Assembly (NCBI GenBank): GCA_964534845.1 | Contig: CAZHPV010000015.1 | Location: 1 to 41,077 of the forward strand | Reading direction: 5' to 3' | Length of the DNA stretch: 41,077 nt | Source: CALCKU01 sp964534845 | GTDB lineage: Bacteria > Pseudomonadota > Alphaproteobacteria > Caulobacterales > Maricaulaceae | Shown: in pieces, positions 23,928 through 31,373 of the stretch | Position numbering within the stretch: the first letter of the stretch is position 1 | How the letters are laid out: each line of letters starts with the position of its first letter | Notes under the pieces: generated by a model | What the model saw: only the letters and a program-made list of their open reading frames with translations | Database searches by the model: none | Told to the model about the DNA's origin: nothing | Position numbers and translations under genes: made by a program

Positions 23928-25460
23928 ATGCATGATATTCTTAACCAGCTTAAGACCCGTAGGCTAGAGGCCCGCCAAGGCGGAGGTCAGGCCCGCATAG
24001 ATAAACAGCATGCCAAAGGCAAGCTTACCGCACGCGAGCGGCTCGAAATTTTGCTGGATCCCGGGTCTTTTGAAGAATTTGATATGTTCGTCACCCACCG
24101 CTCCACCGATTTCGGTATGGATAAGACCCATTTCGCGGGCGACGGCGTTGTCACGGGTTGGGGCACAATTAATGGCCGTAAAACTTTTGTCTTTGCCCAA
24201 GACTTTACCGTATTTGGTGGCTCGCTTTCTGAAACCCATGCTCGCAAGATTTGCAAGGTTCAGGAAATGGCTATCAAACAGGGTGCGCCTCTTATTGGTC
24301 TTAACGATAGTGGTGGTGCGCGGATCCAAGAAGGCGTAGCCGCTTTGGCAGGTTATACCGATGTCTTCCAAAACAATATTCTCGCCTCGGGCGTCGTGCC
24401 GCAAATCTCTGTTATTATGGGGCCGTCTGCGGGCGGGGCGGTTTACTCGCCTGCGCTGACCGATTTTATCTTCATGGTGCGCGATAGCTCCTATATGTTC
24501 CTCACAGGGCCGGACGTGCTCAAAACGGTGACCAATGAAGTTGTCACAGCCGAAGAACTGGGCGGGGCGAAGACCCATACCACCAAATCCTCTGTCGCGG
24601 ACGGCGCCTTTGATAATGATATGGAGGCCTTGGTCGAAATCAGACGCCTGTTTGATTTCCTACCCCTCAATAACCGCGAAGGCGCGCCGTCCCGCCCTTT
24701 CTTTGATCAGCATGACCGCGTTGATAAAAGCCTTGATAGTCTGGTTCCGGATAATCCCAACCTGCCTTACGACATGCATGAGCTGGTTGAAAAGCTCGCC
24801 GATGAAGGCGACTTTTTCGAGATACAGCGCGATTTTGCCAAAAACATTCTCTGCGGTTTTATTCGCCTTGAAGGTCAAACCATCGGGGTTGTCGCCAATC
24901 AGCCTATGGTACTGGCGGGCTGTCTGGATAGTGATGCCTCGCGCAAGGCCGCCCGTTTTGTACGCTTTTGCGATGCCTTTTCCATTCCGCTGCTTACCCT
25001 TGTCGATGTGCCCGGCTTTTTGCCCGGAACCTCCCAAGAATTTGGCGGCGTGATTAAGCACGGCGCGAAACTCCTCTATGCTTACGGCGAAGCCACCGTG
25101 CCAAAGGTTACGATCATTACCCGCAAGGCCTTTGGCGGGGCCTATTGCGTGATGTCCTCCAAGCATTTGCGCGGGGATATTAATTATGCATGGCCCACCG
25201 CCCAAATCGCGGTGATGGGGGCCAAGGGCGCGACGGAAATCCTCCACCGCAAGGACCTCGGCGACGCGGAAAAAACCGCCGCTCATATCGCTGATTATGA
25301 AGAAAAATTCCTCTCCCCGTTCCGCGCGGCCGAGCGCGGCTATATTGACGAGGTGATACAACCTCGCGGTACCAGAAAGCGTGTCAATCGGGCCTTTGCG
25401 CTGCTTAAAGACAAGCAGCTCGAAAACCCGTGGAAGAAACACGATAACTTGCCGTTATGA
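23928..25460 (+). CDS. pccB: Propionyl/acyl-CoA carboxylase carboxyltransferase (beta) subunit
   Basis: This subunit transfers CO2 from carboxybiotin to propionyl-CoA (or a related acyl-CoA), giving methylmalonyl-CoA. The 510-residue protein has the two crotonase-like halves of the carboxyltransferase: L-N-D-S-G-G-A-R-I-Q-E-G near residues 125-136, G-P-S-A-G-G-A-V-Y near 164-172, and in the second half V-P-G-F-L-P-G and F-G-G-A-Y-C-V-M-S-S-K-H. Length matches PccB (about 510). Acetyl-CoA as substrate is not excluded. GC is higher than in surrounding genes (34 of 60 bases at 25021-25080). The stop overlaps the next start (ATGA). Confidence 0.95.
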   Translation: MHDILNQLKTRRLEARQGGGQARIDKQHAKGKLTARERLEILLDPGSFEEFDMFVTHRSTDFGMDKTHFAGDGVVTGWGTINGRKTFVFAQDFTVFGGSLSETHARKICKVQEMAIKQGAPLIGLNDSGGARIQEGVAALAGYTDVFQNNILASGVVPQISVIMGPSAGGAVYSPALTDFIFMVRDSSYMFLTGPDVLKTVTNEVVTAEELGGAKTHTTKSSVADGAFDNDMEALVEIRRLFDFLPLNNREGAPSRPFFDQHDRVDKSLDSLVPDNPNLPYDMHELVEKLADEGDFFEIQRDFAKNILCGFIRLEGQTIGVVANQPMVLAGCLDSDASRKAARFVRFCDAFSIPLLTLVDVPGFLPGTSQEFGGVIKHGAKLLYAYGEATVPKVTIITRKAFGGAYCVMSSKHLRGDINYAWPTAQIAVMGAKGATEILHRKDLGDAEKTAAHIADYEEKFLSPFRAAERGYIDEVIQPRGTRKRVNRAFALLKDKQLENPWKKHDNLPL

Positions 25461-25462
25461 CA
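25455..25462 (+). repeat. Left copy of 8-bp direct repeat TTATGACA at the insert edge
   Basis: TTATGACA contains the last coding codon and stop of pccB (TTA TGA) and the first two codons of the inserted gene (ATG ACA). The same 8 bases recur at 26111-26118. Confidence 0.7.
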
Positions 25463-26116
25463 TTGTTTGCGGATAACGAACGAATTTTAAATTTTATAAA
25501 GAATAATGAGTTTGCTCTCAGGTACCACCTTTCACAATTAGACAGAGCAACTACTGATTTTGATGTTCACTACGATAACCTTGAAATAATGAGTAAAGCT
25601 AAAAGCCGTTCAGAGCTCGACCCCAACAAGTTATGGGATTCCTTGGAAGGTGCGATGCAAGAAGTTTTTATGCTTGTTCAAGTTCTAAAGCCTACAGTGA
25701 AAAGGTCTCGTTCCGAAAGGGCGAAGAAGTTTTCTAAGTTAAGAGGGGAAATACTAAGCTCTCTATTTGATGTGAACATGGAAGATGCTTCCATGTTAAA
25801 AGAAGTCAGAAATCGTATGGTTCATTTTGATGAAGATTTTGATGATTGGTACTTACAGTCTGCCGATGAAGGGTATCGGGGTGACCTTGAACTTACCCAA
25901 AAAAAAATTTTCTTTGATGAAGTAGATCTGCATGCAAGCGGACAAGGGGTTTTGCTGGGATATGATGTTAAAGGTGGTGTTTTTCATTCGCTCGGAAAAA
26001 GGTTTGAAATCCACTCGCTTTGTGAAATTATGAGATTTTTTCGTAATTGCCTTCCTAAGGCGCATGACCAGCTTACAGAAATTGCGGAAAGCAGGACTGA
26101 ACTGACAATATTATGA
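25457..26116 (+). CDS. HEPN-like protein of unknown function inserted between pccB and pccA
   Basis: I do not recognise a named family. The 219-residue protein is mostly helical, charged, without signal peptide or membrane segment. It carries R-N-R-M-V-H at 118-123 followed by F-D-E-D-F-D-D-W: the R-x4-H pattern preceded by a hydrophobic helix that marks HEPN ribonuclease/nucleotide-binding domains, often found in toxins and phage-defence proteins. Its base composition differs sharply from its neighbours (23 of 60 and 22 of 60 GC at 25501-25560 and 25741-25800). It overlaps pccB and pccA by ATGA at both ends and is bordered by an 8-bp direct repeat. No antitoxin gene is visible beside it. Function is not assigned. 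Confidence 0.8.
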   Translation: MTLFADNERILNFIKNNEFALRYHLSQLDRATTDFDVHYDNLEIMSKAKSRSELDPNKLWDSLEGAMQEVFMLVQVLKPTVKRSRSERAKKFSKLRGEILSSLFDVNMEDASMLKEVRNRMVHFDEDFDDWYLQSADEGYRGDLELTQKKIFFDEVDLHASGQGVLLGYDVKGGVFHSLGKRFEIHSLCEIMRFFRNCLPKAHDQLTEIAESRTELTIL

Positions 26117-26118
26117 CA
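26111..26118 (+). repeat. Right copy of 8-bp direct repeat TTATGACA at the insert edge
   Basis: This is identical to 25455-25462. Here it covers the end of the inserted gene (TGA at 26114-26116) and the first two codons of pccA (ATG ACA). Confidence 0.7.
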
Positions 26119-28146
26119 AACTCTATAAAAAAAATCCTCATAGCGAACCGCGGGGAAATTGCCTGCCGCGTTATTAAAACCGCCCGCAAGATGGGCATTA
26201 AGACCGTGGCGGTATATTCTGATGCCGATAGAAATGCGCTTCATGTCGGAATGGCGGATGAGGCCGTGCATCTCGGCCCCCCTGCGGTGAACCAATCCTA
26301 TTTGGTGATGGATAAAATCTTGGATGCCATCAAACAAACAGGCGCGGATGCGGTGCATCCCGGCTATGGTTTCCTCTCAGAGAATCCCGAATTTGCGAAG
26401 CTGCTCAAGAAAAAGAAAATTACCTTTATTGGGCCGAACCCTCACGCCATTGTCTCTATGGGCGATAAGATCACCTCCAAGAAACTCGCTATGGAAGCGG
26501 GCGTATCCTGTGTGCCCGGCCATATGGGCCTGATTGAGGACGCCGATGAAGCCGTCAAAATCTCCAAGCAGATCGGCTATCCCGTCATGATTAAGGCCTC
26601 GGCTGGCGGGGGCGGCAAGGGTATGCGTATTGCCTATAATGACGAGGAAGCACGCGAAGGCTTCCAGTCCTCTAAAAACGAAGCGGCCAATAGTTTTGGT
26701 GATGACCGTATCTTCATTGAGAAATTTGTCGAACAGCCCCGCCATATCGAAATTCAGGTGTTGGGCGATAAGCACGGCAATGTTATATATCTGGGTGAGC
26801 GCGAATGTTCTATTCAGCGCCGTAACCAGAAAGTTATCGAGGAAGCGCCGTCGCCATTCCTTGACGAAAAAACCCGCAAAGCCATGGGCGCCGAGTCTGT
26901 CGCGCTGGCCAAAGCCGTGGATTATGACAGCGCGGGAACGGTGGAATTTATCGTCGATAAGGACAAGAACTTCTACTTCCTTGAAATGAATACGCGCTTG
27001 CAGGTCGAACATCCCGTGACCGAGCTGATAACGGGCGTTGATCTGGTTGAGCAAATGATCCGTTCTGCTAATGGCGATAAGCTGAACATTAAACAAAAAG
27101 ACGTCACGCTGAATGGCTGGGCGATTGAATCGCGCATTTATGCCGAAGACCCTTTTCGGAATTTCCTGCCTTCAATCGGGCGGCTGAAACGTTACCGCCC
27201 ACCCGTCGAAGGTACGCTCGCCAGTGGCTCTATCATTCGCAATGATACCGGCGTGTATGAAGGCGGTGAAATCTCAATGTATTATGATCCGATGATTGCC
27301 AAGCTTTGTACATGGGGTGAGGACCGCGGCGTAGCGATTAATACCATGCGCCATGCCTTGGACGAGTTCGAGCTGGACGGTATCGGGCATAATATTCCGT
27401 TCCTGCAAGCGGTCTATGATCATGACAGGTTTGAACGCGGAGACATCACCACGGCCTTTATTGCCGAGGAATATCCTGACGGGTTTGAGGGCGGTGACGA
27501 GAATAGCGGGCATATGCGTAAGATCGCGGCTGTTTGCGCGCTCATGCATGATATTTCCGAGCATCGCTCTGCCGAAATTTCCGGGGCGCTGGCTAATCAT
27601 GAGCGCCATATTCCGGATGAATGGGCAGTGCAGATCGGCGATTTGCATTTCGCAGCCGACATTAAGGGCGAGCACGGGCTGCGCACAATTGTCATGGATA
27701 ATGCCGAGGAAGATAAATCGGCGATAGAAATGGAAGTTCTGACCAGTTGGAAACCGGGTCAGGCGCTTGTGCGGGCCTTTGTCGATAATAAGGCTTTTAA
27801 TTTTAGCGCCCGTAAAATCTCCGAGGGCTATCAGGTCAAGCATAGAGGCTGTGAGTTCAAAGTCGCGGTCAGAACGCCGCGCTCGGCAGAACTGGCCAAA
27901 CTCATGCCCGTCAAGATCGCGCCGGATACCTCCAACTTATTGCTCTGCCCCATGCCGGGAGTGATTGTCTCTGTGATGGTCGAAGAGGGCCAAGAGGTCC
28001 AAGATGGTCAGGCCCTAGCCGTGGTCGAAGCCATGAAAATGGAAAACACGCTGCGGGCCGAGAAAAAGGGCGTGATAGCCAAAATAAATGCCAAGGCAGG
28101 TGATAACCTCGCGGTCGATGAGGTTATTATGGAATTTGTGAAATGA
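26113..28146 (+). CDS. pccA: Acetyl/propionyl-CoA carboxylase biotin-containing (alpha) subunit
   Basis: This subunit carboxylates its own biotin with ATP and bicarbonate. The 677-residue protein has biotin carboxylase domains: I-A-N-R-G-E-I-A-C-R near the start, the ATP-grasp Gly-rich loop K-A-S-A-G-G-G-G-K-G-M-R, E-R-E-C-S-I-Q-R-R, and E-M-N-T-R-L-Q-V-E-H. A linker (BT-like) region follows, and a C-terminal biotinyl domain has E-A-M-K-M-E-N whose Lys642 is the biotin site. It pairs with pccB but is separated from it by the HEPN-like gene. GC is high relative to most of the window (32 of 60 at 27001-27060). Its stop overlaps the next start (ATGA). Confidence 0.96.
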   Translation: MTNSIKKILIANRGEIACRVIKTARKMGIKTVAVYSDADRNALHVGMADEAVHLGPPAVNQSYLVMDKILDAIKQTGADAVHPGYGFLSENPEFAKLLKKKKITFIGPNPHAIVSMGDKITSKKLAMEAGVSCVPGHMGLIEDADEAVKISKQIGYPVMIKASAGGGGKGMRIAYNDEEAREGFQSSKNEAANSFGDDRIFIEKFVEQPRHIEIQVLGDKHGNVIYLGERECSIQRRNQKVIEEAPSPFLDEKTRKAMGAESVALAKAVDYDSAGTVEFIVDKDKNFYFLEMNTRLQVEHPVTELITGVDLVEQMIRSANGDKLNIKQKDVTLNGWAIESRIYAEDPFRNFLPSIGRLKRYRPPVEGTLASGSIIRNDTGVYEGGEISMYYDPMIAKLCTWGEDRGVAINTMRHALDEFELDGIGHNIPFLQAVYDHDRFERGDITTAFIAEEYPDGFEGGDENSGHMRKIAAVCALMHDISEHRSAEISGALANHERHIPDEWAVQIGDLHFAADIKGEHGLRTIVMDNAEEDKSAIEMEVLTSWKPGQALVRAFVDNKAFNFSARKISEGYQVKHRGCEFKVAVRTPRSAELAKLMPVKIAPDTSNLLLCPMPGVIVSVMVEEGQEVQDGQALAVVEAMKMENTLRAEKKGVIAKINAKAGDNLAVDEVIMEFVK

Positions 28147-28517
28147 GCTTGACCCGTATTTTTTTACTCGTGCAGGCCGTAATTTTCGGCCTTTTCGGTC
28201 TTTATGCTTTTTTCAATCCTAATGTCATTATGGACGTGCTCGGTGCGCCGTCCATCAGCCGTCAGGGCATATACGAAATCAGAAGTGTTTACGGCGGCGT
28301 TAGCATGGCGATTGGGGTTTTGTCGTTTGCGGGGTTTTTGAAAGCCTCTATGGTGCGCCCCGCGCTTTATTTTATCCTGACTTATACAGGTGGCTACGCC
28401 TTTGCGCGTTTTGCTGCCTTGCCTTTAGATGGTATGCCAAGTGCCAAGATGATGGTTTTTATCGGCTTTGAAGTTATCAGCGCGTTCATAGCGATTTACC
28501 TTATACGACGCCTTTAA
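28143..28517 (+). CDS. DUF4345 small membrane protein
   Basis: The 124-residue protein has about four hydrophobic segments. The pattern F-L-L-V-Q-A-V-I-F-G-L-F-G, E-I-R-S-V-Y-G-G-V and the Arg/Glu-containing membrane helices fit the DUF4345 family of unknown function. The ATG lies inside the pccA stop (ATGA overlap), so it is translationally coupled to the carboxylase operon. Any role in that pathway is unproven. Confidence 0.75.
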   Translation: MSLTRIFLLVQAVIFGLFGLYAFFNPNVIMDVLGAPSISRQGIYEIRSVYGGVSMAIGVLSFAGFLKASMVRPALYFILTYTGGYAFARFAALPLDGMPSAKMMVFIGFEVISAFIAIYLIRRL

Positions 28518-28532
28518 GCGCCATAAAGTCAA

Positions 28533-29165
28533 CTATTCTCGTGTGATAAAGTTCGTCTCTGGATTGTCACATTCGGCTTTGATTTGTCCGCTTACAATGC
28601 GGTCTATGGCTTTGTGATCCACTAAGCGTTGATAGGGACGGGCGGCATTGACTTTCACCCATACCGAAGTGTCAAGCGAGACGTTCTTGTTACAAAAAGC
28701 CAGAAAGGCCTTGCGCTCTATTGTGAAGCTGAAATCGGCATTTCGCGTGATCTCCCAATCCGGTCCGCCAAAAAGGGGCGAGTTTTGCGCAATATCTGTA
28801 CCGACCTCTTGGGCTTTATAGGCGGCGGGGAGGTCTTTTTCATCGACCTTATAAACTGTGAGATAGCCTTGGCCTTTAGGGTAAGGGACAAATTTTTCGG
28901 CTTCAGGGTCAAGCACGAGTTGAATTTGCGCGTCTATTTGCAGCACGCCGTCTTTAATGACTTTTGTCGTAAGTATGGGCGGTCTGTATTGGGTGATACT
29001 ATCGGGCCATAACACGGCGACGCGGCCCGATATTGGATCGACGTCTTCGGGCATAAGCGAGGCAAGAGAAAGCAGGGTTCCTTTTTCAAGAGTGCCACAT
29101 CCCCCAAGTCCGATCATCAGTCCAAGCGATAGGCTTATGCATATGTGTTTTTGTAGCTTAAACAT
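28533..29165 (-). CDS. Putative lipoprotein of unknown function
   Basis: The 210-residue protein has a lipoprotein signal peptide with lipobox L-G-G-C (Cys23), giving an envelope lipoprotein. The mature part contains P-I-S-G-R-V-A-V-L-W-P-D and a beta-rich body with two later cysteines (F-C-N-K and E-C-D-N), probably a disulphide. I do not recognise the family. The start is placed at 29165, directly before the signal peptide; a longer reading to 29435 would run through the promoter and N-terminus of the divergent hydrolase gene. It converges with the DUF4345 gene, with 15 bases between stops. Confidence 0.7.
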   Translation of the reverse strand: MFKLQKHICISLSLGLMIGLGGCGTLEKGTLLSLASLMPEDVDPISGRVAVLWPDSITQYRPPILTTKVIKDGVLQIDAQIQLVLDPEAEKFVPYPKGQGYLTVYKVDEKDLPAAYKAQEVGTDIAQNSPLFGGPDWEITRNADFSFTIERKAFLAFCNKNVSLDTSVWVKVNAARPYQRLVDHKAIDRIVSGQIKAECDNPETNFITRE

Positions 29166-29213
29166 GCGATCTTTTAGGTTTAAACTTTGTTGATTTGCAA
29201 GTATGGCCCACAC

Positions 29214-30197
29214 ATGGATATTCCCGTTTACAAACCGCCACTGTGGATGCGTCCGGCTATGGTGCAGACGGGCCTTGCGAGTTTGAAATTCAGAAAGCGC
29301 GGTACTCATGATATGGAACGTGCCGCCCGTGAAATGATACTGGATTGCAGCGCGGATGAGACAGGCGAAAATATTCGTCTCATGGGGCATTATTCTCGCT
29401 CGGTAGAAAACAAGGCTCTCGTAATATTTCTGCATGGCTGGGAAGGCAGTATAGACAGCACATATGTTAAGTCTTCCGCGCGCTTACTGTTTGATCACGG
29501 CTGTTCTGTATTTCGCTTAAATTTCAGAGATCATGGTGATACGCATCATTTAAATGAAGGCATATTTCTGGCGACACGATTTGATGAGGTTATGGAGGGT
29601 GTAAATCAGGCCTGCGCGTTATCAAATGATGCACCGATATATATCATTGGATTTTCGCTGGGCGGTAATTTCGCCTTGCGCATAGCCCGGTCTCTAAAAG
29701 AGACTGACGCGCCGAAAATCTCGCATATATTTGCAGTAAGCCCTGTCATAGACCCTTGGTCCGCAGCGCCGTTAGTAGATGAGAACAAACTCGTTCAGCG
29801 TTATTTCAAAAAGAAACTTATAGCTACAATGGAGAGAAACCAGAGGCTATATCCTGATAAACATGATTTTTCGCGCGCTGTGAAATGTAAGACAATCATG
29901 GAAATGTCAGAAATTATATTGCTTAAATATTCCGGCTATCCTGATCTTGAATCCTATTTTTCTGCCTATGGTATCAAGCCGGATGATCTCTCGGATTGCC
30001 CTGTCGGTGTGAGCCTCATTATGTCGAAAGATGACCCGGTCGTGCCCGCTAACCATATAGATAGCTTAAACCTGTCAGAAAATTGTTTAGATATTCGCTT
30101 GAATTATGGGGGCCATAATGGTTTCTTTGAAAGCCTGAACGGCCCGACCTGGTATGATAAATATATGAAAGAGGTAATATATCATGACATTTGTTAA
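29214..30197 (+). CDS. Alpha/beta hydrolase (YheT-like)
   Basis: The protein has about 327 residues and an alpha/beta-hydrolase core: H-G-W-E-G-S near the oxyanion turn, R-L-N-F-R-D-H-G-D-T, the nucleophile elbow G-F-S-L-G-G-N (Ser), S-K-D-D-P-V-V-P (Asp) and G-G-H-N-G-F (His). The order and the H-G-x-E-G-S segment resemble the YheT/EMB8 group of esterases. ATG 29214 is chosen because the preceding in-frame TTG (29187) adds only a short non-conserved stretch. No strong ribosome binding site is seen. The 3' end overlaps the DUF1499 gene by 14 bases. Confidence 0.85.
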   Translation: MDIPVYKPPLWMRPAMVQTGLASLKFRKRGTHDMERAAREMILDCSADETGENIRLMGHYSRSVENKALVIFLHGWEGSIDSTYVKSSARLLFDHGCSVFRLNFRDHGDTHHLNEGIFLATRFDEVMEGVNQACALSNDAPIYIIGFSLGGNFALRIARSLKETDAPKISHIFAVSPVIDPWSAAPLVDENKLVQRYFKKKLIATMERNQRLYPDKHDFSRAVKCKTIMEMSEIILLKYSGYPDLESYFSAYGIKPDDLSDCPVGVSLIMSKDDPVVPANHIDSLNLSENCLDIRLNYGGHNGFFESLNGPTWYDKYMKEVIYHDIC

Positions 30198-30612
30198 AGC
30201 CTTTATTGGCCTCGTTCTGCTTGTCATTATTTTGTTTTTCTTTTTAGGCTTAAGGTCTCAAAAAAGCACGGCAAAGGGACTAACTGACGGTTCTTTGGCT
30301 TGTACCTCAAATGCGCCCAATTGCGTGAGTAGTGTCGATGACGAGCAGCCCGAAAAATCTGTGCCGCCATTATCGGGAAATATGGCGCAGGCGAAGGCTG
30401 CAATTGCTGCCACAGGGGGAACGATTATGTCTGAATCAGATAGCTATATTTCTGCGACCTATATGTCCAAAATATTTAAATTTGTAGATGATGTGGAAAT
30501 TGTAGATGCAGGAGAGGGGCGTTTGAATATCCGCTCGAGCTCGCGTGTGGGATATTCTGATCGCGGCGTGAACAAAAAGCGCGTCACCTCTATTCGCGAC
30601 GCTCTAAAGTGA
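30184..30612 (+). CDS. DUF1499 family protein
   Basis: The 142-residue protein has an N-terminal membrane segment (about residues 3-22). The DUF1499 pattern follows: A-P-N-C-V-S-S, Y-I-S-A-T-Y-M-S-K-I-F-K-F-V-D-D-V-E and R-S-S-S-R-V-G-Y-S-D-R-G-V-N-K-K-R. The family is of unknown function and is common in marine alphaproteobacteria. GAGG lies about 10 bases before the ATG, inside the end of the hydrolase gene, so the two are likely translated from one message. Confidence 0.85.
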   Translation: MTFVKAFIGLVLLVIILFFFLGLRSQKSTAKGLTDGSLACTSNAPNCVSSVDDEQPEKSVPPLSGNMAQAKAAIAATGGTIMSESDSYISATYMSKIFKFVDDVEIVDAGEGRLNIRSSSRVGYSDRGVNKKRVTSIRDALK

Positions 30613-30726
30613 AAATGATGGATTTTAAACGCATATGGCTTTTGGTAGACCTTGATGCGTTCTTATGCTTTATGCGAGGTACAGCAGGCAACCCGCGCCT
30701 AATAAATGTCTGTGAGAAAGAAATTT

Positions 30727-31302
30727 ATGTCTGACAAAGATAAGAATTCAGAAAAGAAAATTGATTACGACAAGGTGAAAAGCCTCGTAACGGAACTTCT
30801 TGCCGCTTTGGGTGAAGACCCGCAGCGTGAGGGACTGGCAGAGACACCGCGTCGTATTGCAAATTTCTGGCGCGAATTTATAGAGTATGACGCTGGCAAG
30901 CTTGATACAACCTTCTCAGCCGTCAAGCATAATCAGATGGTTGCGGTTACGGGGATGAGAGTCTGGTCAATGTGCGAGCATCATATGCTCCCATTTTGGT
31001 GTGACGTCTCAATTGCCTATATCGCGGATGAAAAAGTGCTCGGCCTATCCAAATTTGCACGTATCGCGCACAAGCATGCGCATAAATTGACCCTACAGGA
31101 GCAGTTGGTCTCGGATATAGCCAATCATGTAAAAGAGATTTTAGCCACGGATGATGTCGCCGTCATGGCGAGCGGGGAGCATTTATGTATGACCATGCGC
31201 GGGATCAAAACACCGCACCGTATGATTAGCTCGGCTTTATCCGGGCAATTTCATCAGTCAGAACAGCGCGCTGAATTTTTGCGTCTTGTCGGAGACAATT
31301 AA
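30727..31302 (+). CDS. folE: GTP cyclohydrolase I (FolE)
   Basis: The enzyme converts GTP to 7,8-dihydroneopterin triphosphate, the first step of folate synthesis. The 191-residue protein (start at 30727) has E-T-P-R-R-I-A near its start. The zinc-binding C-E-H-H-M-L (about 83-88) lies in the middle, then K-F-A-R-I-A-H-K-H-A-H-K-L-T-L-Q-E and the second zinc Cys in G-E-H-L-C-M-T-M-R-G. This is the zinc-dependent type IA. ATG 30727 is preferred because GAGAAAG (30714-30720) lies 6 bases upstream; the in-frame ATG at 30706 has no such site. Confidence 0.96.
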   Translation: MSDKDKNSEKKIDYDKVKSLVTELLAALGEDPQREGLAETPRRIANFWREFIEYDAGKLDTTFSAVKHNQMVAVTGMRVWSMCEHHMLPFWCDVSIAYIADEKVLGLSKFARIAHKHAHKLTLQEQLVSDIANHVKEILATDDVAVMASGEHLCMTMRGIKTPHRMISSALSGQFHQSEQRAEFLRLVGDN

Positions 31303-31313
31303 GCACATTCAAC

Positions 31314-31345
31314 GAAAAAAGCCCGCCACATTAAAGGGCGGGCTT
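31314..31345 (-). terminator. Rho-independent terminator of icd
   Basis: A 9-bp stem, AAGCCCGCC (31319-31327) with GGCGGGCTT (31337-31345), has a 9-base loop. Reading the - strand, the stem runs into TTTTTT, so it terminates icd. For the + strand (folE) the hairpin lacks a following T-run but could also slow polymerase. Confidence 0.8.
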
Positions 31346-31373
31346 AAATGTGAAAGCGTGTATAAAGCTGGCT

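Noticed and set aside
23964..25442. Long open frames on the - strand inside pccB
   Set aside because: They are antisense shadows of a GC-rich, strongly conserved gene and show no recognisable motifs or ribosome binding sites.
30642..30669. TTGGTA and TATGCT as a folE promoter
   Set aside because: The matches to consensus are poor at the -10 site and no supporting context was found.
30615..30734. A 39-codon open frame between the DUF1499 gene and folE
   Set aside because: It starts at ATG 30615, overlaps the folE start by 8 bases, has no convincing ribosome binding site and resembles no known peptide. It is more likely chance in the folE leader.
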